A DNA stretch of 61,767 nt from Ignavibacterium sp. (GCA_020724775.1 DYGG01000016.1:1-61767); one strand, 5' to 3'. Shown: positions 52,827-61,659, counted from the first letter of the stretch. Made by a program: numbers and translations. The notes: a model not told the origin generated them from the letters alone.

Positions 52827-52879
52827 AATCAGGCGCGACAGTAAAATTGCGAATATTCGTAATCCCATCATAATCGTTA

Positions 52880-52918
52880 TTGAATTGCCCGCCCAGTTTA
52901 CCTATAATCTGAGATTAT
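52880..52918 (+). promoter_or_regulatory. Promoter and palindrome at the TPR membrane gene start
   Basis: TTGAAT (52880-52885), a 17-nt spacer and TATAAT (52903-52908). The predicted start at about 52915 is within 2-3 nt of the ATG 52917. A perfect inverted repeat ATAATCT-G-AGATTAT (52904-52918) runs from the -10 to the start codon. Confidence 0.6.
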
Positions 52919-54833
52919 GAAAAAGTCTGAGCGTGACCGATTCCAGACCGGGCGGATTATCATACTCGCCATTGCCATGCTCTATCTGCTGGCTGGGCCT
53001 TTGCATCTGGAAATGCTCTGGGGAATCAATCATCTTAAATATCTTCCCGGGTACGCCCCTTTTGTTATTGCATTGGCGGTAGTCGTCGGAATTTTCAACG
53101 GCCCGCTCACCTCTTTGCTTGGCGCCTTTCAATTTCTCAACCGGAAATTTTCTTCCCTTTCTCTTCGAACACGATTGATTCTCGTGACAGTGGCTGCCGC
53201 CGGGCTTTTCTATCTCCTGCGGGTAAAGGTTCACGCCCTGGGCGATGGCTATCAGCGAATCTATCAGATCGAGCGCGGATATTACTTTTATCCCACCGAA
53301 GCCCTCGACTTCTTCCTTCACGCCGCTTTTTTTCGATTGTTCCGCCTGTTCACTGCCGTTCCCGCCGAAACAATATACATTGCATTCAGCATTCTCTGCG
53401 GTACCGTCTTTATCCTTCTGCTTTATCGGCTGTACTCTTCCATTAAATCGTCTGACCAGGCAACCCTGCTGCTTCCCATTCTGCTTTCCGCTCTGGGAGG
53501 TTCTGTCCTCTTTTTTGGATATGTCGAATCCTATTCCTTATATTATCCGGCCGTATTGCTCTATCTTCTGTATTCACTCCACTATTTGGATAGGGGACGA
53601 TATCTCTATCCCGGAGCGGTCTGCTTATCAGTCGCCGTCCTATCTCATCAAAGCGCCCTTTTTCTTCTACCTTCCTTTGTGCTTCTGATGTTGCATTATC
53701 ATCGAAAAACCACGGCGCCATTATCCCGTTTGCTTGCCGCCGCGCCGGTCGTTATTTCTCTTACCATTTTGATTGGAATTGAAATTTACAATCGTTTGAA
53801 TTACTCCGAATATCTCAAGAGTTTTGGTGAGAATTTCCTGCCCCTATTCTCTGGCGAATATCCTGCCTTATCACTGATGCATTTTCTCGACCTTGCCAAT
53901 CTTCTCCTGCTGATATTTCCCCTTACTCCACTTTTTATTCATCTGGCGCTAAGATATGCCGTTCCTCAAGTGAAATTTCCTGACGGCTCTCGATGGTTCC
54001 TCTGGGCGGTCTTGGCTGGCGCTCTCTTCTTCCTTATCTTTGTCGACCCCAAACTTGGTATGCCTCGAGACTGGGACCTATTCGCCACACCGACGGCGGC
54101 GCTCTCTTTCGTTCTTATAGCATTTGCCGTTAGACGATCTCAGATGGGAAGTCTGGAGCGGTTCCGCGTGGGATATTTCGCCCTCCTTTTCTTTTCTCTC
54201 TGGGTTGCCGTCAATGCCTCCGAGCCGCGACAACTGGAGCGCGCCGAATCGGTCTTAAAATTGAGCCCAAAGGGACAGGATTACGGCACCGAACTACTTG
54301 CCTTCCATTACCGAAACAAACTGAATAATAGTCCCAAGGCGCTGGCGCTCTTTCAGAGCATTAAAGGGAGAGGGCGTAACGCCCGTGTCCTCAGTACTAT
54401 CGCCCAGATGCAACTCGAACTGGGCCAGGTCAATCAGGCTTTATCGACGGCGCGCGAGGGCCTTCCGCTCGACAGCAGCGGCGCTCTTCACGCTGTAATC
54501 GGCTCCATCCTTCTCCGCCTCGACAGCGTCCCCTCTGCGCTGCCGCATCTGATGAAGGCCATCGAATTGAGTCCCCAGACCGCCCGCAATTTCTATCTTC
54601 TGGGGCAAGCATATTACCGACTCGAAAATGATACCGCCGCCATCAGCGCCTTCAAATCATCCCTGACGCTTGACCCTTCCGCCTTCCCTGCCATGTTCAG
54701 CATAGGCCAGGCGTACCTGCGCCAGGGGCTTCTTGATTCGGCTTACGTCTATATCGAAGCAGGTCTCAAATTGAACCCCAAAGACCAGCAGGCATGGGAA
54801 CTTATGAATTTCATCCGCAGTCAGAGGCGATAG
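52917..54833 (+). CDS. Polytopic membrane protein with C-terminal TPR repeats
   Basis: 638 residues. About ten to eleven hydrophobic helices (to about residue 435) resemble a GT-C-like or O-antigen-ligase-like membrane body, with periplasmic segments such as KVHALGDGYQRIYQIERGYY and KLGMPRDWDLFATP. From about 440 to the end come five to six TPR units (for example AVIGSILLRLDSVPSALPHL, YLLGQAYYRLENDTAAISAF, FSIGQAYLRQGLLDSAYVYI). Glycan or lipid-linked sugar transfer is only a guess. There is no ribosome site and the promoter is almost at the ATG. Confidence 0.78.
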   Translation: MKKSERDRFQTGRIIILAIAMLYLLAGPLHLEMLWGINHLKYLPGYAPFVIALAVVVGIFNGPLTSLLGAFQFLNRKFSSLSLRTRLILVTVAAAGLFYLLRVKVHALGDGYQRIYQIERGYYFYPTEALDFFLHAAFFRLFRLFTAVPAETIYIAFSILCGTVFILLLYRLYSSIKSSDQATLLLPILLSALGGSVLFFGYVESYSLYYPAVLLYLLYSLHYLDRGRYLYPGAVCLSVAVLSHQSALFLLPSFVLLMLHYHRKTTAPLSRLLAAAPVVISLTILIGIEIYNRLNYSEYLKSFGENFLPLFSGEYPALSLMHFLDLANLLLLIFPLTPLFIHLALRYAVPQVKFPDGSRWFLWAVLAGALFFLIFVDPKLGMPRDWDLFATPTAALSFVLIAFAVRRSQMGSLERFRVGYFALLFFSLWVAVNASEPRQLERAESVLKLSPKGQDYGTELLAFHYRNKLNNSPKALALFQSIKGRGRNARVLSTIAQMQLELGQVNQALSTAREGLPLDSSGALHAVIGSILLRLDSVPSALPHLMKAIELSPQTARNFYLLGQAYYRLENDTAAISAFKSSLTLDPSAFPAMFSIGQAYLRQGLLDSAYVYIEAGLKLNPKDQQAWELMNFIRSQRR

Positions 54834-54867
54834 TCTTATCGCAGATGTATCAGTTACCTTAAAGGGC

Positions 54868-54896
54868 TTGACTTTGCTGCCGATTCGGTATAAAAT
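54868..54896 (+). promoter_or_regulatory. Promoter of tRNA-His
   Basis: TTGACT (54868-54873), a 17-nt spacer and TAAAAT (54891-54896). The start would be near 54903, two or three bases before the mature tRNA end. Confidence 0.7.
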
Positions 54897-54905
54897 AGCC
54901 CAGAC

Positions 54906-54980
54906 GCTGGGGTAGCTCAGTTGGTATAGAGCGCCTGACTGTGGATCAGGAGGTCGGGAGTTCGACTCTCCCCCCCAGTA
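54906..54980 (+). tRNA. tRNA-His (GTG), no G-1, U72, A73
   Basis: A 75-nt cloverleaf: acceptor GCTGGGG/CCCCAGT (54906-54912 with 54973-54979, G1-U72 wobble at the end), D stem GCTC/GAGC, anticodon stem CCTGA/TCAGG with loop CTGTGGA (anticodon GTG 54941-54943), T stem GGGAG/CTCCC. The discriminator is A (54980) and the 3' CCA is not encoded. The base before position 1 is C, so the G-1:C73 pair of normal bacterial tRNA-His is absent. Confidence 0.95.
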
Positions 54981-55085
54981 GTTGATATTTCTTCGGTGAA
55001 TCCTTAATTCCTTCCATCATTCAAAAAAAATTGTTTCCGAATTCCAAAAATCTCTTAAATTCAACTACTTAACTTTGCGATAAAT

Positions 55086-56522
55086 ATGGGAAACCTGAAA
55101 TCAAACCGACGAATCGAGCCTCGCCTCCTGAAAGGATTCCGCGATTACCCGCCGGAAGAGGAAATGGCGCGTCAGACTCTCATTGCAAGAGTCCGCTCCA
55201 TTTATGAAAGGCATGGTTTTCTTCCGCTGCAGACCCCCGCGCTGGAATATGCCGAAACCCTGCTCGGCGCTGACTACACCGCCGATAATCTGAAAGATCT
55301 CTTCGGTTTCCGTGGTCCGGATGACGTCGATATGGCTCTTCGTTATGAGTTCACCGTTTCCCTCGCTCGTTACATTGCGGTCAATCCGGAACTGGCTTTA
55401 CCGTTCAGACGATACCAGTACGGTCCGGTTTGGCGGGTTGACAAACCGGGACCGGGACGGTTCCGAGAATTCATGCAGTGCGATTTTGATATTGTCGGCA
55501 CCTCATCGATGCTTGCCGACGCTGAAATTATCGCCGTTATGGTCGAAGTAATGAGCGCTCTGGGAATAAGAAATTTCTTAGTGCGATACTCAAACAGGAA
55601 ATTGATAAACGGCCTTTCTACATTTGCCGGCATTCCCGATAACCGTCTCCAGGATGTCTTCCGCGTCATCGACAAACTGGAAAAACAGGGTCAGGAGGCG
55701 GTCGCATTGGAACTGGGACCGGGTCGAACCGACAGGTCTGGCGATAAAATACCGGGATTGAATCTTGAAAAAAAGCAGATTGACTATCTGATGCGCTTTA
55801 TTGATATCGCCTCCGCTCCGCCTTCCGACCTTCTCGACAGCGTCGAAAAACTATTAGGAAATATCGAGGTCTCCCGCCAGGGGCTTACGGAGTTGCGCCT
55901 GATAGCGCAGTATCTTTCTCGCATGGAGGTCCCTGCCGATAAGACCAGAATTGATATCACCATAGTCCGCGGCCTGGGGTACTATACCGGTCCGGTATAT
56001 GAAACCACTTTGCTCGATCTTCCTGAATATGGTTCTGTTTTCTCCGGTGGACGATACGACAACCTAATTGAGCGATTCTCCAGCAAGTCGTTACCAGCCA
56101 CCGGTTCTTCTTTTGGCGTTGACCGAATGCTTGCCGCGCTCATTGCCCTCAATGCCGTTACCCTCACCAAAGCAACATCTCAGGTACTCGTGACAGCCAT
56201 GGACAAGACTCTGCTCGACAACTATATTTCCCTTGTTTCTGAAATCCGGCGCGCCGGAATCAATGCCGAACTTTTTATGGGGGAGACTAAGAATTTGAAC
56301 AAGCAACTCAAATATGCTGACCGCATCGGTATCCCCCTGGCAGTGATTTCCGGCTCTGATGAATTCCAGTCCGGCACCGTTACCGTTAAAGACCTTCGTG
56401 CCGGCGCCGAAAGAGCCCGCAATCTGACCGACCGCAAAGATTGGCTCAAAGCCGAGCAGGTGCAGGAAACCATTGACCGTTCTCAATTAATCCCCTATCT
56501 GAAGAGTAAACTATCGGGGTGA
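55086..56522 (+). CDS. hisS: Histidyl-tRNA synthetase, divergent (Caulobacter-like) type
   Basis: 478 residues. It is a class II synthetase: motif 1 region PLQTPALEYAETLLG, motif 2 FRRYQYGPVWRVDKPGPG, histidine-specific VRGLGYYTGPVYE and motif 3 SSFGVDRMLAAL. The motif-2 loop reads KPGPGRFREFMQ (about 120-131) where ordinary HisRS has Q-A-G-R-x-R-x-F-H-Q. This is the form known in a group of alphaproteobacteria whose tRNA-His lacks G-1. The C-terminal anticodon domain (VLVTAMDKTLLDNYISLV) is present. It lies 105 nt after the matching tRNA-His gene. HisZ is excluded because the catalytic residues are kept. Confidence 0.93.
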   Translation: MGNLKSNRRIEPRLLKGFRDYPPEEEMARQTLIARVRSIYERHGFLPLQTPALEYAETLLGADYTADNLKDLFGFRGPDDVDMALRYEFTVSLARYIAVNPELALPFRRYQYGPVWRVDKPGPGRFREFMQCDFDIVGTSSMLADAEIIAVMVEVMSALGIRNFLVRYSNRKLINGLSTFAGIPDNRLQDVFRVIDKLEKQGQEAVALELGPGRTDRSGDKIPGLNLEKKQIDYLMRFIDIASAPPSDLLDSVEKLLGNIEVSRQGLTELRLIAQYLSRMEVPADKTRIDITIVRGLGYYTGPVYETTLLDLPEYGSVFSGGRYDNLIERFSSKSLPATGSSFGVDRMLAALIALNAVTLTKATSQVLVTAMDKTLLDNYISLVSEIRRAGINAELFMGETKNLNKQLKYADRIGIPLAVISGSDEFQSGTVTVKDLRAGAERARNLTDRKDWLKAEQVQETIDRSQLIPYLKSKLSG

Positions 56523-56588
56523 TCACTCCTTGTATGCCTCATTATTCCTCCGTTTCTGCCGATAATTCGTATAGAAATGGAGGCGTAA

Positions 56589-57269
56589 ATGAACGGCATA
56601 GTCACTGTATTTGACGATGAATTAGCCGCCCTCAAAGATTACAGTCTTGTCGATGATATCATCAAGCATGCCGGCGCCAAGTTCTACCGCGGTCGTCTCA
56701 ACGAGCAAAATATTATATTCACCAAAATCGCCAACAATCCTCTCGAAGCCGCTCTGGCAGCGCAACTTCTGGCGGATCGATATGATGTCACCCGCCTCTT
56801 TTTCAGCGGAATCGCCCTTCCATTGGCTCCTTTCATTAATGACGGTGACCTCATAATCGCCAACTATTTTATCGAGGTTTCCGCCCCCGACCGGACTATT
56901 ATGTTTGAAGCCGATGAGAAAATGCTTTCAACAATTCGCACCGTGAGTACGGTCCCGCATCGCGGGCGCAACCCCCATATCTTCGGCGCGCTTTCGAAAA
57001 CGATATCAGATCCAAACGGGCAAACCCGCGCCAAGACCTTCCAGCGGGAGTACGGCATAATCGCCGCGAATGAAACCGGCGCTGCCTTTGCCTTTGCCTG
57101 TCGGCGAAACAACCTCCCCTTTGCCGTCATTGATGTTGCCGTAAGGTCTGACGATTCCGAGGAGAAAAATCTGAATGAAAAATATCATTCCTCCATCCTC
57201 GACCTTTTCGAAATCAAGGGATTGACTCTGGTGGAATTGACTCTCACTGCACTGACTTCCGACTTATAA
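56589..57269 (+). CDS. Nucleoside phosphorylase/MTAN-superfamily protein
   Basis: 226 residues. The Rossmann-like PNP_UDP_1 fold is suggested by TKIANNPLEAALAAQLLADR, LFFSGIALPLAPFINDGDLI and the C-terminal ANETGAAFAFACRRNNLPFAVIDVAVRSDDSEE, where Glu and Asp sit where the nucleosidase ribose- and base-binding residues lie. The usual glycine-rich GxAG is altered to SGIAL. Substrate (methylthioadenosine, adenosylhomocysteine, futalosine or another nucleoside) cannot be decided. GGAGG precedes the ATG. It has 66 nt to hisS. Confidence 0.8.
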   Translation: MNGIVTVFDDELAALKDYSLVDDIIKHAGAKFYRGRLNEQNIIFTKIANNPLEAALAAQLLADRYDVTRLFFSGIALPLAPFINDGDLIIANYFIEVSAPDRTIMFEADEKMLSTIRTVSTVPHRGRNPHIFGALSKTISDPNGQTRAKTFQREYGIIAANETGAAFAFACRRNNLPFAVIDVAVRSDDSEEKNLNEKYHSSILDLFEIKGLTLVELTLTALTSDL

Positions 57270-57274
57270 TTTCA

Positions 57275-57302
57275 TTGACTAATTCCCCTCCGGTAATATT
57301 AT
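57275..57302 (+). promoter_or_regulatory. Promoter at the start of the PrsW-like gene
   Basis: TTGACT (57275-57280), a 16-nt spacer and TATTAT (57297-57302). The predicted start falls on or next to the ATG at 57309, and no ribosome site is visible, so the transcript may be leaderless. Confidence 0.5.
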
Positions 57303-57308
57303 ATACCT

Positions 57309-58841
57309 ATGCGAAAAAATACCATTCGTTTACTTTCACTTCTGATACCGATACTTCCGCTCGTTTTCACACCGAGTCTGGTACATTCGCAAACTTCTGC
57401 GGCGATAAAGTCAATTAAACTTTTTCGCGCCGAAAATTCCAAACGAACATATCAGTTTCTTATTAATTCGGAGCCGTTTGGCTCACTTGAATCGGTGTAC
57501 GATGGCACCGCGCGCTTCGAAGGCTCCCGCGGCCATCGCTTCATCGAAAAACTGAATCTCGACTTTTCGTCTTTCGCCAATCCTTATACTCTCAAAATCG
57601 AGAATGAGCATTACTGCGACGATTCCGGCCGGTATCTGGGAGATGAAATGAGTCTCAAAATTGATAGTATTTCGCAGGAACTGTTTCTTCGTTACGGAAA
57701 TGGAAAGATTTCCGGTCATCTCAAGCGCGACAGACGAGAGGAGAATATCGAACGGGATGCTCCCCGTACCTATTTCGCAATTGATAACTATCTGGTTGAC
57801 CAACTTGAGTCTTTCCTCGCCTTTCACGACCTCAAAGTAGGCGATACTATTGCCGATTCCTTCTTCATACCTCAGACGGCGACCTTCTCTCAGGCTCGTT
57901 ATGTCGTTGAGGGATTCGCTCGGATACCGTACGGCAATATGGTTGACTCCGCCTTTGTCTGCCGCTTTCTGGAACCGCTGGAGCAAACCGCTTATATCAC
58001 CCGTGACCGGCGGCTAATAAAAGTGATACAGCCCTTTCAAAACATCACCATTGTTCTCAAGGAGACGATTCTGGACCGCCTGCGCCCGCCCAAGAAATCT
58101 CTATCTATTTTAGACCATACCCGCCGTCTTCCTCTCTACCTGTTTTTTCTTGGGATAGGTGTCGTCCTCACCGCCCCCTTCTGGTTCAAATATCGCCGTC
58201 AGTATAGCATATTCTTTGCCTTTATAGTTGGCGCCTTTGTTTACCTTCTTGTCGGGGTCACCCATATACCTCTCCAGGAATGGTATTCTAATCGCGTCGT
58301 CTTCCCTGCCATTCAGCAGGGCGGCTCTATTTATGCTTTCACAATCGGCAATGCTCTCATGACCGGATTTGTCAAAGAATTGCTTAAAATTCTGCCGGTA
58401 ATTCTTTTCTTCTTATTTCGGAAATCAAACATGCCGCCCTTATATATTTTCGGAATCTTTTGCGGCGCCGGTTTTGGAATAATCGAATCCGGCGCTTTGA
58501 CCGGCGACGCTTATCAAGCCGGTGCCATGAAATTCCTCTCCTGGGGCGCCTTCGAGCGAATTACCGCTCTGGTTTTTCATATGACTTCAGGCGCCCTATA
58601 CGGCTGGGCGCTTCGCCATTCTCTGCCCCGTACAGTTTCCATTTTCATCGCTCTCTTTACCCTTCACTCTTTCACCACTTACCTCATTGTGTTCGTTCAG
58701 AAAAAAATCATCGATATAGCCCTCTTTGAACTTCTGGTTGCCCTCATCTATCTGATTCTGCTTCTCATCGCCTATCTGAAAATTTCCGGCAGTTCCCTTT
58801 TCAACAAACCTACGGGTCACAAAAAGTCAGTTAAGAGTTGA
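57309..58841 (+). CDS. PrsW-like intramembrane protease with N-terminal periplasmic domain
   Basis: 510 residues. A signal or anchor (LLSLLIPILPLVF) leads into an extracytoplasmic beta-rich region of about 230 residues resembling DUF3108 proteins (for example YQFLINSEPFGSLESVYDG). About eight helices follow from residue 275. The PrsW signature appears as TGFVKELLKILPVILF, CGAGFGIIESGALTG and ERITALVFHMTSGALYGW. These Glu, Glu and His residues form the presumed active site of PrsW/CPBP-clan glutamic proteases. The substrate is unknown; fusion to a sensory domain suggests regulated cleavage. Confidence 0.8.
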   Translation: MRKNTIRLLSLLIPILPLVFTPSLVHSQTSAAIKSIKLFRAENSKRTYQFLINSEPFGSLESVYDGTARFEGSRGHRFIEKLNLDFSSFANPYTLKIENEHYCDDSGRYLGDEMSLKIDSISQELFLRYGNGKISGHLKRDRREENIERDAPRTYFAIDNYLVDQLESFLAFHDLKVGDTIADSFFIPQTATFSQARYVVEGFARIPYGNMVDSAFVCRFLEPLEQTAYITRDRRLIKVIQPFQNITIVLKETILDRLRPPKKSLSILDHTRRLPLYLFFLGIGVVLTAPFWFKYRRQYSIFFAFIVGAFVYLLVGVTHIPLQEWYSNRVVFPAIQQGGSIYAFTIGNALMTGFVKELLKILPVILFFLFRKSNMPPLYIFGIFCGAGFGIIESGALTGDAYQAGAMKFLSWGAFERITALVFHMTSGALYGWALRHSLPRTVSIFIALFTLHSFTTYLIVFVQKKIIDIALFELLVALIYLILLLIAYLKISGSSLFNKPTGHKKSVKS

Positions 58842-58884
58842 TAACTTTCGGAATCTTTATCCTTGCTAGTCCTGAAAAATCGGT

Positions 58885-58913
58885 TTGACATCTAGTCAAA
58901 CAGTTGCTATGTT
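58885..58913 (+). promoter_or_regulatory. Promoter of the aminotransferase gene
   Basis: TTGACA (58885-58890), a 17-nt spacer and TATGTT (58908-58913). The leader is about 65 nt. Confidence 0.7.
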
Positions 58914-58986
58914 CTCTTCAAAGTGATTGGAAGGAACACAATAGACCTTTTTGTATTGGCGACAAATAGATGAAAGGCAATAAAAT

Positions 58987-60225
58987 ATGAGAGGGGCAGT
59001 AGGGACTGACGACAATATCCAGAAAACCGCCGTGAGTATTTCCGCCCGCGGTAAGGCGCTTCCCGCGTCACCCATACGAAAACTGATTCCCCTCGCCGAG
59101 CAGGCTAAAGCGCGCGGCATAAAGATTTACCACCTTAATATCGGGCAGCCTGATATCGAGACCCCGCCTGAATTCTGGGCGGCTGTAAAGAATTACTCCA
59201 ACAAGGTTCTTGCCTACGGCAACTCGCAGGGAATGGCTGACTATTTGAAGAAGCTGTCGCATTATTACCACCGGCGCGGACTTGATATCGACCCCGATAA
59301 CATCATTGTCACCACCGGCGGCTCTGAGGCTATCATCTTCGCCATGACTATCATCTGTGAGCCGGGAGATGAACTGCTCGTCTTTGAGCCGTTTTACACC
59401 AACTACAACGGCTTTGCGGTGCAGGCCGGAATAAAATTGGTTCCCCTGATAACGCGGGCTGAGGATGGTTTCCATCTTCCCTCAGAATCCGCGATTGAAA
59501 AAGTCATCACTGCCAGGACCCGCGGAATTCTCTACTGCAATCCCAACAACCCTACCGGAACAATATACACTGATTTGGAACTGGAGATGCTCCGCCGCAT
59601 CGTCCTGAAGCATGACTTGTTCCTTCTGGCTGATGAAGTTTATCGCGAATTTGTTTATGAAGGCAAACACAAAAGTATTATGTCTCTTGAGGGTCTCTCT
59701 GACCGCGCCATAATGCTCGATTCGATAAGCAAACGGTTTTCTGCCTGCGGCGCCCGGGTCGGCAACCTCGTCACTCGGAATCGTGATGTCTATCAAGCGT
59801 CGCTTTATCTCGGGCAGGCGCGCCTTTGCTCACCTACTTTGGAGCAGGTCGGAGCCGCTGCCGCCTATGACCTTGACGACAGTTATTTTATGAAAACTAT
59901 CGATGAATACCGCCGCCGGCGCGATGTCGTCTATAAAGGCTTGATGCAGATTCCTGGAACTGTTTGCATCAATCCCGGCGGGGCATTTTATATCATGGCA
60001 AAACTCCCAATTAATGACGCTGAGAAATTCGCTTCATTCCTTCTTACGGAATTCCAGCTCAACGGTAAAACCGTAATGATTGCCCCCGGACCCGGTTTTT
60101 ACGCCACTCCCGGGCTGGGACAGAAGGAGTGCCGAATCGCCTATGTGCTGAACACCGATGACCTCAAAGACGCTATGCTGCTTCTGAAAGCGGGCGTTGA
60201 TGCCTACAACTCTAAGGGGAAATGA
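58987..60225 (+). CDS. Class I/II PLP-dependent aminotransferase
   Basis: 412 residues, fold type I. Recognised are HLNIGQPDIETP, ITVTTGGSEAI-type VTTGGSEAIIFAM, LYCNPNNPTGTIYT (PLP/substrate-binding Asn), LLADEVYREFVYEG (PLP pyridine Asp) and LDSISKRFSACGARVG with the Schiff-base Lys. The C-terminal Arg for the substrate carboxylate is in KECRIAYVLN. It is an aspartate/aromatic-type transaminase but the amino acid cannot be set. AAAGG lies upstream of the ATG; GTG at 59032 is an alternative start. Confidence 0.92.
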   Translation: MRGAVGTDDNIQKTAVSISARGKALPASPIRKLIPLAEQAKARGIKIYHLNIGQPDIETPPEFWAAVKNYSNKVLAYGNSQGMADYLKKLSHYYHRRGLDIDPDNIIVTTGGSEAIIFAMTIICEPGDELLVFEPFYTNYNGFAVQAGIKLVPLITRAEDGFHLPSESAIEKVITARTRGILYCNPNNPTGTIYTDLELEMLRRIVLKHDLFLLADEVYREFVYEGKHKSIMSLEGLSDRAIMLDSISKRFSACGARVGNLVTRNRDVYQASLYLGQARLCSPTLEQVGAAAAYDLDDSYFMKTIDEYRRRRDVVYKGLMQIPGTVCINPGGAFYIMAKLPINDAEKFASFLLTEFQLNGKTVMIAPGPGFYATPGLGQKECRIAYVLNTDDLKDAMLLLKAGVDAYNSKGK

Positions 60226-60230
60226 CCCGC

Positions 60231-60250
60231 TTGATCGTGATTAGGATCAA
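60231..60250. repeat. Inverted repeat upstream of the ROK kinase gene
   Basis: TTGATC-gtgattag-GATCAA, perfect 6-bp arms around 8 nt, 36 nt before the ATG at 60286. There is no U-tract, so it is not a terminator; it might be an operator. Confidence 0.4.
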
Positions 60251-60285
60251 CCTCTCAAACCACAAACCTTGCTTAGCGACTCCCC

Positions 60286-61263
60286 ATGAAAACCGTTGAC
60301 CATTACGCCGGCATCGATATAGGGGCGACCAATATCAAGTACGGCCTTTTCGATTCCACCGGCAAAATTATTTATCGTGACCAGAAACCGGCCTTAGTCG
60401 AAAAAGGAGCCACGCCACTGCTGCATCTGGTTACTAACATAGGTGAAAATCTTCTTCTCCGCGCTGCAGAGGAGGAGATGAATGTCCGGTGGCTGGGAGT
60501 TGGCTCCCCCGGCATCATTAACAACGTTACGGGGGAGGTTGCCGGCGCCTGCCCCAATATTCCCGGCTGGGTCGGAATCAAGATTGGTTCTCATCTGAAA
60601 GAATATCTCAATCTGCCGATTTATGTCGACAATGATGCCAACGCCATGGCATTGGCGGAACTTCGCTTCGGCGCCGGGAAACGATTCAGTTCTGCCGTTT
60701 GTATAACGGTCGGAACCGGAATCGGCGGCGGCATTATTATAGATAAGAACCTCTGGCGCGGGAGCAACTTTTCCGCCGGAGAAATTGGACATATTGTTAT
60801 AAAGTACGATGGTAAAGAGTGCCGTTGCGGAAACCGCGGCTGCCTGGAAGCCTACTGCGCCTCGCAGGCTATTATCGACCGCACTAAAGATAAAATGAAA
60901 AACGGCTTGACCCCCATCTTTGAGGAAGTCCTTTCCGGTGATATCCAGAACTTGAATATCAAGAAACTCTTTATGGCTGCCCGGAAAGGGGATGAACTGG
61001 CGCTGGAAGTTATTGAAGAAACCGGCGAAATTCTTGGGGCCGGTCTCTCCGGGATAATAAACTTGTTGAATCCTGAAGCGATAATTTTCGGCGGCGGCAT
61101 AGTTGATGGTGGCGCCGGCTTTGTCGAAGCCACCGGAGCCGCTATCAGGAAACGGGCTTTCCCTATGGCGGCCGAAAACCTCCGCATCCTCAAGGCGGAA
61201 CTTGGGAATGACGCCGGTTTTATCGGCGCCGGATTGCTCGGCGAATATAAATCCCGAAAGTAA
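60286..61263 (+). CDS. ROK-family sugar kinase, probable glucokinase
   Basis: 325 residues. The ATP-phosphate loop GIDIGATNIKYGLFD opens the protein. NDANAMALAELRFGAGK contains the catalytic Asp, ITVGTGIGGGIIID is the second phosphate loop, and GHIVIKYDGKECRCGNRGC with LEAYCA gives the zinc-binding HX..CXCGXXGCLE ROK signature. Length fits glucokinases of the ROK type; N-acetylglucosamine or allose kinase are possible. No ribosome site is obvious. Confidence 0.9.
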   Translation: MKTVDHYAGIDIGATNIKYGLFDSTGKIIYRDQKPALVEKGATPLLHLVTNIGENLLLRAAEEEMNVRWLGVGSPGIINNVTGEVAGACPNIPGWVGIKIGSHLKEYLNLPIYVDNDANAMALAELRFGAGKRFSSAVCITVGTGIGGGIIIDKNLWRGSNFSAGEIGHIVIKYDGKECRCGNRGCLEAYCASQAIIDRTKDKMKNGLTPIFEEVLSGDIQNLNIKKLFMAARKGDELALEVIEETGEILGAGLSGIINLLNPEAIIFGGGIVDGGAGFVEATGAAIRKRAFPMAAENLRILKAELGNDAGFIGAGLLGEYKSRK

Positions 61264-61277
61264 GGAGGAATTACATC

Positions 61278-61652
61278 ATGACTTCCGACCAGAAAGACCG
61301 CCAACCGCTTGCTGTCAGAATGCTCGCCTACTACGGTATAATCTTCGGGGTGATGTATATTCTTGTTGCTGTGGTCAGCATAGTTCTTGCCATTCTTGAC
61401 CGAAGTTACAAGGATATCGACAAGAACTTTCTCATCGGGCTGTACGGTATCCCCGCGGTCGTCTTCGGACTCGGTTTCAAAAATCTTAAGCGATGGGCTT
61501 GGATCGGATACTCTCTTTTTCTGCTGCTTGTGGTCATCCTTTCTCTCTTCAATCTGAAAGACAGTTATCGACTTGCCGTCGGCGTGATCTCTCTGGTAGT
61601 GCTTGCCGCCCTTTTCCTCCCGGCCGTTAAACGTCATTTCTTCGCCGCCTAA
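61278..61652 (+). CDS. Small four-helix membrane protein, unknown
   Basis: 124 residues with hydrophobic stretches at about 15-40, 50-65, 75-90 and 95-115, no recognisable motif. GGAGG lies 9 nt before the ATG. It follows the ROK gene by 14 nt in the same orientation, so it is probably co-transcribed. Confidence 0.75.
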   Translation: MTSDQKDRQPLAVRMLAYYGIIFGVMYILVAVVSIVLAILDRSYKDIDKNFLIGLYGIPAVVFGLGFKNLKRWAWIGYSLFLLLVVILSLFNLKDSYRLAVGVISLVVLAALFLPAVKRHFFAA

Positions 61653-61659
61653 AAAGAAG

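Noticed and set aside
54904-54906. An encoded G-1 for tRNA-His
   Set aside because: The D-stem register (positions 8-9 are TA before GCTC) fixes position 1 at 54906, so the preceding base is C and position 73 is A.
60852-61637. 261-codon open frame antisense to the ROK kinase and the small membrane gene
   Set aside because: Both genes on the plus strand are convincing, and the antisense product has low-complexity composition with no motif.
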